Source: WHUA01 sp963711215
GTDB lineage: Bacteria; Pseudomonadota; Alphaproteobacteria; UBA8366
Direction of reading: 5' to 3'
Assembly (NCBI GenBank): GCA_963711215.1
Contig: CAVQDH010000006.1
Location: forward strand, 186,001 to 250,000
Length of the DNA: 64,000 bases
Positions 27,096 to 35,984 of the stretch are shown piece by piece; the first letter of the stretch is position 1; each line of letters begins with the position of its first letter. The notes under the pieces were generated by a model, which searched no databases, was not told where the DNA came from, and worked only from the letters and a program-made list of their open reading frames with translations. The translations under genes and the position numbers were made by a program.

Positions 27096-29442
27096 TCAGA
27101 GCTTGACCGCGCGGAGGCGAAGCGCGTTGCCGATGACCGAGACCGAGCTCAGGCTCATGGCCGCGGCGGCAATGATCGGGCTGAGCAGCAGGCCGAAGAA
27201 CGGATACAGCACGCCCGCCGCGACCGGCACGCCGATGCCGTTGTAGATGAAAGCGAAGAATAAATTCTGACGGATATTGCGCATCGTCGCCTTGCTCAGG
27301 CGGCGGGCGCGGACGATGCCGTCGAGATCGCCCTTGATCAGCGTGACCCCGGCGCTCTCGATCGCGACATCGGTTCCCGTTCCCATGGCGATGCCGATGT
27401 CGGCCTCGGCCAGCGCCGGCGCATCGTTAATGCCGTCGCCCGCCATCGCAACGACATGGCCTTGCTCCTTCAGCCGGCGCACTTCCGAGCCCTTGTCCTG
27501 CGGCAGGACGTCGGCGACCACGCTGTCGATGGAGAGCTTGCGCCCGACGGTCTCGGCCGCGACCCGGTTGTCGCCGGTCAGCATGACGATGCGGAGGCCG
27601 TCCTCGCGCAAGGCCGCCAGCGCCGCCGCGGTCGACGGCTTGATCGGGTCGGCGACTGCGATCAGCCCGCCGACCGCGCCGTCGATGGCGACGAACATGA
27701 CGGTTGCGCCGTCGCGCCGGATTTCGTCGGCGCGCCTGTTCCAGTCGCCCGCGTCGATGCCGAGCCCTTCGATCAGCCGCAGATTGCCGATCGCGATATC
27801 CTGTCCGCCGGCCCGTCCCTTGACGCCTTTTCCCGTTTCGGAATCAAAATCCGTTACCTCAGCCCGCCCGGCGCCGCGCTCCTCGGCGGCGCGGACGATC
27901 GCCGCGGCGAGCGGATGCTCGCTCTGCGCCTCCAGGCCGGCGGCGAGACGGAGGATCTCCGCCTCGTCATGACCGTCGGCGGGGACGACCGCCGTTACCG
28001 ACGGCTTGCCCATGGTGAGGGTGCCGGTCTTGTCGACCACCAGCGTGTCGACCGCTTCCAGCCGCTCCAGCGCCTCGGCGTCGCGAATCAGCACGCCCGC
28101 CTGCGCCCCGCGGGCGACGCCCACCATGATCGAGACGGGCGTGGCGAGGCCGAGCGCGCAAGGGCAGGCGATGATCAGCACCGACACGGCGGCGATCAGC
28201 GCATAGGCGAAGGCCGGCTGCGGGCCGACGGCGAGCCAGACGACGAAGGCGAGCACCGCCGTTCCGACCACCGCGGGGACGAAATAGCCCGCGACCTGAT
28301 CGGCGACGCGCTGGATCGGCGCGCGGCTGCGCTGCGCCTGGGCGACCAGGTTGACGATCTGGGACAGCATCGTGGCGCTGCCGACGTGATCGGCGCGCAT
28401 GACGAAGCTGCCCGTCGCATTCAACGTGCCGCCGATCACCGTATCGCCGGCGCCCTTGGCGACGGGCACGGGCTCGCCGGTGATCATCGATTCGTCGACA
28501 TTGCTGTGGCCGTCGAGGACGGTGCCGTCGACCGGCACCTTGTCGCCGGGACGCACGCGCAACCGGTCGCCCGCCACGACCCGGTCGAGTGCAATCTCTT
28601 CCGTTCCGCCGTCGTCGCGCATCCGATAGGCCCTCGCCGGCGCCAGGTCGAGCAGCGCGCGCACCGCCGAGCCGGTACGCTCGCGCGCCCGCAGCTCCAG
28701 CACCTGGCCCAGCAGGACCAGCACGGTGATCGTGGCGGCGGCCTCGAAATAGACGTCGACCGTGCCATGCATGCCGCGGAAGGTTTCCGGGAAAAGCCCC
28801 GGGGCGATCGTCGCCACGATGCTGTAGAGATAGGCGACGCCGGTGCCGATGGAGATCAAGGTGAACATGTTGAGATTGCGGCTGAGGATCGACGCCCAGC
28901 CGCGCTGGAAGAAGGGCAGGCCGCACCAGACGACGACCGGCGTCGCCAGCGCGAGCTGGGTCCAATGATCGATCCGGGGCGGCACCAGGTCCGCGAGATG
29001 CACGCCCGGCAGGTGCGCGCCCATGGTCAGCGCGAGCAGGGGGACGGTGAGCGCGGCGCCGATCCAAAGCCGCCGCGTCATGTCGATCAGCTCGGGGTTC
29101 GGCCCTTCGTCGGCGGTGGCGTCGCGCGGCTCGAGGGCCATGCCGCAGATCGGGCAGGTGCCGGGGCCGATCTGCGTCACCTCCGGATGCATCGGGCAGG
29201 TGTAGACGATGCCGGCCGCCGCCGCGTCGGTTTTCGTTTCCGACGGCGGGCCGAGATAGCGGCCCGGGTCGGCGGCGAATTTCTCGAGGCAGCCGCGAGA
29301 GCAGAAATAATATTCCGTCCCGGCATGGCTGTGGCGGTGCTTCGCGGTCGCCGGGATCAACCGACATGCCGCAGACCGGGTCGCGGGCAGCCGTCGTGTC
29401 GGCGCTTTGGCAATGCGCGCAATGTGCCTGATGGTCTGTCAT
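27096..29442 (-). CDS. copA: Cu+-exporting P-type ATPase (CopA-like) with YHS/metal-binding N-terminus, frame interrupted near 29352
   Basis: About 781 residues after removing one base at 29351-29352. The N-terminus has a His/Cys-rich start, a YHS-type domain (DPVCGMSVD...YYFCSRGCLEKFAADPG) and a second metal-binding module (YTCPMHPEVTQIGPGTCPIC), replacing the usual HMA domain. The ATPase core is complete: actuator MITGEPVPV, transport site IIACPCALGLATP, phosphorylation site VVDKTGTLTMG, and hinge MAGDGINDAPALAEADIG. It pumps Cu+ (or Ag+) out of the cytoplasm. A CueR/HmrR-type dyad lies immediately upstream, supporting copper rather than Zn/Cd as substrate. Confidence 0.92.
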
Positions 29443-29448
29443 GCGCCA

Positions 29449-29479
29449 TACATGGTCCTTCCAGTCACTGGAAGGTCAA
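29449..29479 (-). promoter_or_regulatory. CueR/HmrR-type operator-promoter of copA
   Basis: On the minus strand: -35 TTGACC (29474-29479), a 19-base spacer holding the dyad CCTTCCAG TGA CTGGAAGG (29457-29475), then a -10-like CATGTA (29449-29454). A long 19-bp spacer around a CTTCCAG/CTGGAAG dyad is characteristic of MerR-family copper activators. The expected transcription start falls on or next to the copA ATG at 29442, implying a leaderless or nearly leaderless mRNA. No cueR gene is in the window. Confidence 0.82.
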
Positions 29480-29505
29480 GGGGGCGGACCACCGCCCAAT
29501 ACCGC

Positions 29506-29536
29506 AAAGAAAAGCGGCGCCTGGGTGGGCGCCGCT
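29506..29536 (-). terminator. Rho-independent terminator after the amidohydrolase operon
   Basis: On the minus strand, a 9-bp stem AGCGGCGCC/GGCGCCGCT with a 6-base loop is followed by TTTTCTTT. It lies about 240 bases after the amidohydrolase stop. The rest of 29537-29773 holds no convincing gene; the only oddity is a 40-codon TTG-start frame at 29552-29674, which I do not accept. Confidence 0.75.
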
Positions 29537-29773
29537 ACGGGAAAAGGCAATTTGAAACGTTTTTTGCTCTTTGGGGAGTTAACTGCCTGTCTCTCTCATG
29601 CTGTCGTGCTGGCTGTTACCGTTGCCGCAACTGATGCGACGCTTGCGCAACGGCTCATTCCGATTCGACCTTAACATCTCAAGGCGGGGCTTGTGGCCCT
29701 TGACTGCCGCCTCGCGATCAAAAAAACGTGAGCGGCGCGTGCCGCGCTTTCTCATATGCGCCGCGAAGTCGTT

Positions 29774-30761
29774 TCACCGGACCGCGATTCCGAACATCTC
29801 CGCCGCCGTACCGCACAGAATTCTGCTGCTTTTCGGTCTCGGTCAGCGTGGCGTCCTGCACGACCTTGAGCGGCACGGGATCGCCGATCGGGAAGGGATA
29901 GTCGGAGCCGAGCATGACGCGGTCGGCGCCGACCTTGTCGCAGAGGTATTTCAGCGCCGCCGGCTGGAAGACGAGGCTGTCGAAATAGCATTGCCGCAAC
30001 CCTTCCTCCGGGTCCGCGTATTTGCCCGGATTGGCATGGAAATTCCGCACGAGCCGGCCGATCGCGAAGGGCAGGCCGCCGCCGCCCGTCGTCAGCACCG
30101 CTTTCATCCCGGCATATTTGATGAAATGCCCCGAGAACAGCAGGCGCGCGCAAGCGGCCGTCATGTCGTTCAGCCGCGCGACCGCGTTGACCAGGTCGGG
30201 CTCGCGGATACGCGGGTCGGTCGTGTCGAAGACCGGATGAATCAGCACCGCGGCGCCGCGGTCGGACGCCGCCTCCCAGAACGGGTCGAGGTCGGGGTCG
30301 TCGAGGTTGCCGCCTTCGCCCTTCGGCTGGGCGGCGATCATGATGCCGCGGAATCCCGCATCCATGGCCTCGTGCAGCACGGCGGCGGCCCGCTTGCCCG
30401 ACTGCATCGGCACGCTGGCGAGCGGCGTCAGGCGCGGCTCCTTTTCGCACGCCTTCAGCAGGTGCTCGTTGATCATGCGGCTCCAGTCCGCGCCTTCCTC
30501 GGCCGGCAGCTCGTAGCCGAACATGTCAAGCCAGCCGCCGCTTACCTGGTGGTCGATGCCGCGCTCGCTCATCCACTGCAGCCGCTGCTCGGTGTCGCGC
30601 AGGCGCGGCATGATCGGGCGCGTCGGCTTTCGGCCCGCGAAGGCGAGCTGGAAACTGCCGTCGGAATGCAGCAGCTCGACCGACGGGAAACGGCTGATGC
30701 TGCGCTTGAGATCGTCGAACATGCCCTGCGGCGCGAAATGGGCGTGGATGTCGATGTTCAT
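29774..30761 (-). CDS. ACMSD-like amidohydrolase (amidohydrolase 2 family), frame interrupted near 29821
   Basis: About 328 residues after removing one A/T at 29821-29822; the corrected end reads ILCGTAAEMFGIAVR, the usual ACMSD-type terminus. Metal ligands visible: MNIDIHAHF (HxH), RGAAVLIHPVFD (His) and VMLGSDYPFPIGDP (Asp). The family includes 2-amino-3-carboxymuconate-semialdehyde, 5-carboxyvanillate and gamma-resorcylate decarboxylases. The start at 30761 places HxH at residues 6-8. It is last after the molybdenum hydroxylase genes, suggesting a shared aromatic or heterocyclic pathway. Confidence 0.85.
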
Positions 30762-30798
30762 CGCGATGCTCCGCTTTGTTCTCTGGGTCGCATTCTCT

Positions 30799-33198
30799 TC
30801 ACGTCTTTGCCCCGCGGCCGCCGAGTAATTCGCCGAGCCGCCCGAGCCGCATCGGCAGCGTGTCAATTCGGTGGCCGAGCGGGGCGAGCGCATCGTTGAC
30901 CGCGCTCGCGACCGCCGCGGGAGAGCCGGGATAGCCGGCCTCGCCCGCGCCCTTCTGCCCGAGCGAGGTCAGCGGCGAGGGCGTGCAGTGCTCTGCGATC
31001 TTGACCATCGGGATTTCGAGCGACGAGGGCAGGAGGTAATCCATGAAGGTGCCGGACAAATGCTGCCCGCTCTCGTCGTATTCGAACTTCTCGTAAAGCG
31101 CCGCGCCGATGCCATGCGCGATGCCGCCCAGCATCATGCCCTTGACGATCAGCGGGTTGATGACCGTGCCGCAGTCATGCGCGACGTAGTATTCCGGGAT
31201 CTCGACCTTGCCCGTGCCGGGGTCGATCTCGACCAGCGCCATATGCGCCTCGAAGGAGAAGCAGGGATACATCTGCACCCGCCCGTCCTTGTCCGGCATC
31301 GCGCCGCCCTTCGGAACCTGCAGCGTGTGGCTCGCCTGCAGGCCGGGCTCGACCCCGGGCGGCATGAGGTGGTTCTGGCGATGGCAGATGCGGACGATCT
31401 GATCCCAGGTCAACCGCCGGGACGGATCGTTTGAGGCGGCGACGGCGCCGTCCTGATAGACCACGGCGTCCGGGCTCAGGCCCAGATTATGCGCGGCGAC
31501 GCGGATGACGCGGTCGCGGATGATCTCGGCCGCCTTCTGCGCCGCGCCGCCCAGCATGATCGCCATGCGGCTCGCCACCGGGCTGTTGCCGGGCAGGCTC
31601 GATAGCGAGTCCGCGTGGACCACACGGATCGAGGCTGGATCGAAGCCGAGCGTCTCGCCGATCACCGTCGCGGCCAGCGTCTGGTGGCCCTGGCCGGCGC
31701 TCGACGTCACGATCAGCGCGGTGATCGCGCCGAGCCGGTCGACCTTGACGGTGCAGGATTCCGGCCACAGCGTGGTGTCGTTGCGCGGGTTGAACAGCGG
31801 CTCGAAGGCGGCGTTGCCGCCGCCCGGCTCGAGCGCGGTCGCGATGCCGACGCCGGCGAGCCTGCCCGCTTTTCGGCGTTCGTCGCGCTTCTTGAGAAGC
31901 TCGGGATAGGCCGCGAGATCGACGAGCTTCTGCAGCACGGCGTGATAGTCGCCGCTGTCGTATTCGGTACCGCTCGGGATCATGTAGGGGAACTGCTCGG
32001 CGCGGATCAGGTTGCGCCGCCGCACCTCGACACGGTCGAGGCCGAGCTGCAGCGCCACGCGATCAATCGCGGATTCGATCGCGAAGGTGGTCGGCGACCA
32101 GCCGAAGCCGCGCACGGCGACCTGCGGCGTCTTGTTGGTGGTGACCGAGATCGCTTCGTATTCCACGCTGGCGATGCGGTAGGGCCCGACGATGGAGCCG
32201 ACCGGCTTGCCGAGCTGCAGCGGCGCCCGGCCGGGATAGGCGCCGCAGTCGTCGAGCGCGCGCATCTTCATCGAGCGGACCGCGCCGTCATCATCGAACG
32301 CCACGCTGACGTCGAAGATGCGGTCGGGCCCGTGCGCGTCGCCGCCCGACATGTTCTCCAGCCGGTCCTCGATCAGCCGCACCGGGCAACCGAGCTTGCG
32401 CGCCAGGTAGCCGACGAGGATCGCGTGCTTCAGCCCGCGCTTGACGCCGTAGCTGCCGCCGACGTCGACGTCCTGGTAGACGCGCACCTGGTTGCTGGCG
32501 AGACGCAACGCGTCGGCGATCTGATCGGCGTATTTCGGCATCTGGATCGAGGCCCAGACGTCGAGGATCTCCTCGCCCGGGTCCCAGCGGGCGACCGCGC
32601 CGAAGGTCTCGATCGGCACCGTCGAGCTGCGGCCCCAGCGCGCCCGGAAACTGAGACTGTGCGGCGACGCGGCGAAGTCTTCCTCGACCGGGCCCCAGAC
32701 GAATTTGCGGTGGAACAGCACGTTGCTGCCGTGCTTGGGATGCACCAGCCGCTCCGTCGAGGCGAAGGCCGTCTCCGGGTCGACGACGGCGGGCAACGGC
32801 TCATAGGCGACGGCGACCTGCTCGGCCGCGTCTTCTGCGAGATAGCGGTTGTCCGCGACCACGGCGGCGACCCACTCGCCGGCATAGCGCACGACGCCGG
32901 CGGCGAGCGGATACCAGAGGACATCCGGCACATCGACGCCATGCTGCATCGATGCGACAGCTTGCTGCAGCTCGTCGCCGGTGAGCACGGCGACGACGCC
33001 CGGCATCGCCAAGGCGGCCTTCGTATCGATCGACAGGATGCGCGCGCTGGCATGCGGGCTGCCGACCAGCGCCACATGCTTCATGCCGGGCAGGCGGATA
33101 TCGGCGACATACTTGCCGCGGCCGGCGATGAAGCGGCGGTCTTCCTTGGTCCGCCGCGGCCGGCCGACGAAGCGGTATTTGCCGCCGCCCTCAGTCAT
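30799..33198 (-). CDS. Xanthine dehydrogenase-family molybdenum hydroxylase, large (MoCo) subunit
   Basis: 799 residues. N-terminal a/b hammerhead (RFIAGRGKYVADIRLPGMKH), then the MoCo domains with DVGGSYGVKRGLKHAILVGY, PQVAVRGFGWSPTTFAIESA, SSAGQGHQTLAATVIGETLG and the active-site segment GQKGAGEAGYPGSPAAVASA, whose Glu is the expected base. The CO-dehydrogenase-specific AYxCSFR loop is absent, so this is a hydroxylase of an aromatic/heterocyclic substrate rather than CoxL. It overlaps the iron-sulfur subunit gene by 8 bases. Substrate unknown. Confidence 0.92.
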   Translation of the reverse strand: MTEGGGKYRFVGRPRRTKEDRRFIAGRGKYVADIRLPGMKHVALVGSPHASARILSIDTKAALAMPGVVAVLTGDELQQAVASMQHGVDVPDVLWYPLAAGVVRYAGEWVAAVVADNRYLAEDAAEQVAVAYEPLPAVVDPETAFASTERLVHPKHGSNVLFHRKFVWGPVEEDFAASPHSLSFRARWGRSSTVPIETFGAVARWDPGEEILDVWASIQMPKYADQIADALRLASNQVRVYQDVDVGGSYGVKRGLKHAILVGYLARKLGCPVRLIEDRLENMSGGDAHGPDRIFDVSVAFDDDGAVRSMKMRALDDCGAYPGRAPLQLGKPVGSIVGPYRIASVEYEAISVTTNKTPQVAVRGFGWSPTTFAIESAIDRVALQLGLDRVEVRRRNLIRAEQFPYMIPSGTEYDSGDYHAVLQKLVDLAAYPELLKKRDERRKAGRLAGVGIATALEPGGGNAAFEPLFNPRNDTTLWPESCTVKVDRLGAITALIVTSSAGQGHQTLAATVIGETLGFDPASIRVVHADSLSSLPGNSPVASRMAIMLGGAAQKAAEIIRDRVIRVAAHNLGLSPDAVVYQDGAVAASNDPSRRLTWDQIVRICHRQNHLMPPGVEPGLQASHTLQVPKGGAMPDKDGRVQMYPCFSFEAHMALVEIDPGTGKVEIPEYYVAHDCGTVINPLIVKGMMLGGIAHGIGAALYEKFEYDESGQHLSGTFMDYLLPSSLEIPMVKIAEHCTPSPLTSLGQKGAGEAGYPGSPAAVASAVNDALAPLGHRIDTLPMRLGRLGELLGGRGAKT

Positions 33199-33715
33199 CG
33201 CCGTGCTCCTTCGATGCGGCGGGCGCGCGCTGGTTCAGCCGGTCGGCGGCGAGCTCGATCGCCTCGACGATCTGGCCATAGCCGGTGCAGCGGCAGAGGT
33301 TGCCGCTGATCGCCTTGCGGATCTCCTGGCGCGAGGGGTCGGGATTGCGCTGCAGCAGCGCGTGCGCGGCGATCAGCATGCCGGGCGTGCAATAACCGCA
33401 TTGCAGCGCGTGGGTCTCCCAGAAGCAGTCCTGGATCAGGCTCAGCCCGCCGTCCGGCTCGGCGAGCCCTTCGACCGTCGTGATGCGGTGGCCGTCCGCC
33501 TGCACCGCGAACATCAGGCAGGCGCGGATCGGCGTGTCGTCGTGCAGCACCGAGCAGGCGCCGCAGACGCCATGCTCGCATCCGACATGGGTCCCGGTGA
33601 GATCCAGCCCATCGCGCAGGAAGTCGAGCAGCGTCAGCCTGGGCTCGACCGAAGCGCTGTGCGCTACGCCGTTGACGATAACCGTGACTGGCACCGTGAT
33701 GCGCTTTTCCGACAT
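33191..33715 (-). CDS. Molybdenum hydroxylase [2Fe-2S] subunit
   Basis: 174 residues with both [2Fe-2S] clusters of the xanthine dehydrogenase small subunit: plant-type GTHVGCEHGVCGACSVLHDD with the later ACLMFAVQ, and the helical domain LQCGYCTPGMLIAAHALL...ISGNLCRCTGYGQI. It relays electrons from the MoCo to the FAD subunit. The gene lies 4 bases after the FAD subunit and overlaps the large subunit. Confidence 0.95.
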   Translation of the reverse strand: MSEKRITVPVTVIVNGVAHSASVEPRLTLLDFLRDGLDLTGTHVGCEHGVCGACSVLHDDTPIRACLMFAVQADGHRITTVEGLAEPDGGLSLIQDCFWETHALQCGYCTPGMLIAAHALLQRNPDPSRQEIRKAISGNLCRCTGYGQIVEAIELAADRLNQRAPAASKEHGDD

Positions 33716-33719
33716 GGCC

Positions 33720-34602
33720 CTAGCCTTCCGCCCCGGCGTTCCGCGCCGCCTGAAGGATGGCGCGCAGGGTCAGGCTGCGCGCCATGTGGCGGCGTGCGCC
33801 GGCGCCGGCGTGCAGGTCCGACGACGGATCGATCGCATCGTCGATCAACGGCAGCAGGGCCTCGACGGCTTCTTCGTCCGGGCGCCGGTCGATCAGCGCT
33901 GTCTCGAGGGCGGCAAGGCGGACGGGCGTCGGCGCGGCGTTGGCGACCGCGACGGCGGCCCGGCGGCAGACCCCGTCCTTGTCGAGCGCGAGCTGCGCCG
34001 CGGCGGCGACGATGGCGAAGTCGCTGTCGCGTGAGCTTACCTCCTGAAACCCGGCGCCGATGCGGCCGTCGCCGGCCCAGACCGGGAAGTGCACCGCGCG
34101 CAGGCATTCGCCGGGCTCGAGCGCCGTCATCATCGGCCCCAGGAAGAAATCCGCCGCGGCGATCTGCCGGTCGCGCGCACCGTCCGTCGCCGTGATGCGG
34201 GCCTCGAGAGTCGCGGCGACGAGGCCGATCTCTGCCGAAGGGTCGGCATGCGCCAGGCTGCCGCCGACGGTGCCGCGATTGCGCGTCTGGTCGTGACCGA
34301 TGAAGGGGAGGGCGAGTGCCAGCAGCGGCAGGTCCGCGGCGACGATGCCGGAGCGCGCGGCCTCGGCCTGGCGTGTCGCCGCGCCGATGGCAACGTTCGT
34401 GCCGTCGCGCGTGATGCCGGAGAGCTCCGTCGACCGCATTGATGTCGACCAGCAGCCCCGGCCGCACCAGCCGCATCGCCATCATCGGCACCAGCGACTG
34501 GCCGCCGGCGATGATGCGCGCTTCCACGCCGTCATCGGCGAGATAGCGGCAGACCTCGGTCAGCGACGCCGGCCGGACGTAGTCGAAAGCGGCTGCTTTC
34601 AT
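33720..34602 (-). CDS. Molybdenum hydroxylase FAD-binding (medium) subunit, frame interrupted near 34432
   Basis: About 293 residues after removing one base at 34431-34434. FAD-binding motifs of the CoxM/xanthine dehydrogenase medium chain: ARIIAGGQSLVPMMAMRLVR and TRNRGTVGGSLAHADPSAEI. A CO_deh_flav_C-type C-terminal domain follows. It passes electrons from the iron-sulfur subunit to an acceptor. It is first in the operon FAD-FeS-MoCo-amidohydrolase; the 233-base upstream gap holds copy 2 of the double-hairpin repeat. Confidence 0.9.
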
Positions 34603-34720
34603 TTGGTTGGCTCCAAATTTATCGACCGCGGGTAGCAGCAGGATCGCACCCTACGCAATTTATCTATAGTATCTACGCGACGGTGACAAAGCCGGTTAAC
34701 AGGCCACGGTGCCGCGTCTT

Positions 34721-34823
34721 AGAGCAACCTGCGTCCGATCGGACGCAGATAAGTTGCTCTAACCTTTTAAGACAGATCAATTTACCTGCAATCAGGTGAG
34801 GTCACCTGATTGCAGATTGATCT
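34721..34823. repeat. 103-bp double-hairpin repeat, copy 2
   Basis: Same length and architecture as 6957-7059. Here hairpin A has a GATC loop, making CTGCGTCCGATCGGACGCAG a perfect 20-bp palindrome. Hairpin B has loop GG between CTGCAATCAGGTGA and TCACCTGATTGCAG. The spacer and loops differ from copy 1 while all paired bases are identical. It ends one base before the GGGGAGG ribosome-binding site of the TauD-like gene at 34836, so it would be in that gene's 5' leader or promoter. Unlike copy 1 it has an in-frame stop within the spacer. Confidence 0.85.
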
Positions 34824-34835
34824 GGGGAGGAATGC

Positions 34836-35936
34836 ATGGTCGCGCAAGAAGCAAGGCAGGCGAGCCGCGCCGCACGCCGCCGGGAGCCTGCCGTTCCGTT
34901 CCACCCTGTCATCGATCCCGCCGGCTGGCGGGCGGAGGAGCTGCGGGCGAGCGGCGAGCACATATTTCATTTCACCGACAGTGATCTGGGCGAAATCGGC
35001 GCGGCGATCCGCAACGTGGAAGCTCGCGCCGTTTCGATCATGAAAATCACCGCGAAGGATTTCCCCTTGCCGACGCTCGGCGCCAAGCTCGCCGGCATCC
35101 GGGACGAGATTCTGGACGGGCGCGGCTTCGTCCAGATGCGGGGCTTCGAGCCGCAAGGCTACACGGCGCTGCAGCAGGCGATCGCCTTCTGGGGCATCTC
35201 GATGCATCTGGGCGAGCGGGTCGCGTCGCAAAACGCCAAGGGACATGTGCTCGGCCATATCACCGATATCGGCGAAACGGTGCGCAACCCGGATCAGCGC
35301 GGGCCTTATTCGAGCGACCGCATTCCCTATCATGTCGACTGCTGCGACATCGTCGGCCTGATGTGCATCAGCCCGGCCAAGTCCGGCGGCGAGAGCGGCA
35401 TCGCCAGCTCGATCACCATCCACAACGAGCTGCTGCGCCGCCGGCCCGATCTGCTGCCGGTCCTGACCGAGCCGTACTACCGCGATCGGCGGGGCGAGGT
35501 GCCGCAGGGGATGGAGCCCTGGTACAAGATCCCGATCTTCAACTACAACAAGGGCTATCTCACGACCAACATCGAGCCGACTTATATCGGCTCGGCGCAT
35601 CGCCATCCCGGCGTGCCGGAAATGACGCCGCTGCAGCGCGAAGCGATGGACTATGTTCAACAGCTGGCGCAGGAGCTGCGCCTCGACATCGACTTTCACC
35701 GCGGCGACATGCAGTTCCTCAACAATCACGTCATCATGCACACGCGCCAGGCATTTGAGGACTATCCGGAGATCGAGCGCCGGCGGCACCTGCTGCGGAT
35801 CTGGATCATCGCCAAGGGATGCCGGCCGCTGCCGCGGGCCTATTTCGCGCGGCACGGCGATCCGGATGCGGTGGACTGGCCCGGCGGTATCGTCGGGCCG
35901 GACACGGTGCTTAACGCGCCCGTGGAGCGGGTCTGA
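34836..35936 (+). CDS. TauD/TfdA-family Fe(II)/2-oxoglutarate-dependent dioxygenase
   Basis: 366 residues. Jelly-roll core with metal ligands HVD in RIPYHVDCCDIVGLMC and the distal His in FLNNHVIMHTRQAFED, and a 2-oxoglutarate-binding Arg in RRRHLLRIWI. FPLPTLG and SQNAKGHVLGH are shared with the gene at 41741, so the two are paralogues. It would hydroxylate a small substrate with O2 and 2-oxoglutarate. The GGGGAGG ribosome-binding site lies 5 bases before the ATG, directly after the repeat. Substrate unknown; taurine is not supported by any neighbour. Confidence 0.88.
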   Translation: MVAQEARQASRAARRREPAVPFHPVIDPAGWRAEELRASGEHIFHFTDSDLGEIGAAIRNVEARAVSIMKITAKDFPLPTLGAKLAGIRDEILDGRGFVQMRGFEPQGYTALQQAIAFWGISMHLGERVASQNAKGHVLGHITDIGETVRNPDQRGPYSSDRIPYHVDCCDIVGLMCISPAKSGGESGIASSITIHNELLRRRPDLLPVLTEPYYRDRRGEVPQGMEPWYKIPIFNYNKGYLTTNIEPTYIGSAHRHPGVPEMTPLQREAMDYVQQLAQELRLDIDFHRGDMQFLNNHVIMHTRQAFEDYPEIERRRHLLRIWIIAKGCRPLPRAYFARHGDPDAVDWPGGIVGPDTVLNAPVERV

Positions 35937-35939
35937 CCG

Positions 35940-35958
35940 AAAAGCGCCGCTGCGGCGC
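35940..35958 (-). terminator. Rho-independent terminator after the RND pump gene
   Basis: On the minus strand, stem GCGCCG/CGGCGC with a 3-base loop followed by TTTT (35940-35943). It lies in the 48-base gap between the convergent TauD-like and RND genes, about 30 bases after the RND stop. Confidence 0.6.
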
Positions 35959-35984
35959 CGCGTATCCGGTCGGCCGGAGGATTG

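Noticed and set aside
27456..29555. 699-codon open frame antisense to copA
   Set aside because: Shadow of the P-type ATPase, which has all catalytic motifs on the minus strand.
29552..29674. 40-codon TTG-start frame with a signal-peptide-like N-terminus
   Set aside because: Weak start signals, no conservation evidence, and it lies just past a terminator-type hairpin; the hydrophobic stretch alone is not enough.
30799..33198. CO dehydrogenase (CoxL) identity for the MoCo subunit
   Set aside because: The AYxCSFR active-site loop of form I CO dehydrogenase is absent; only the general xanthine dehydrogenase family is supported.
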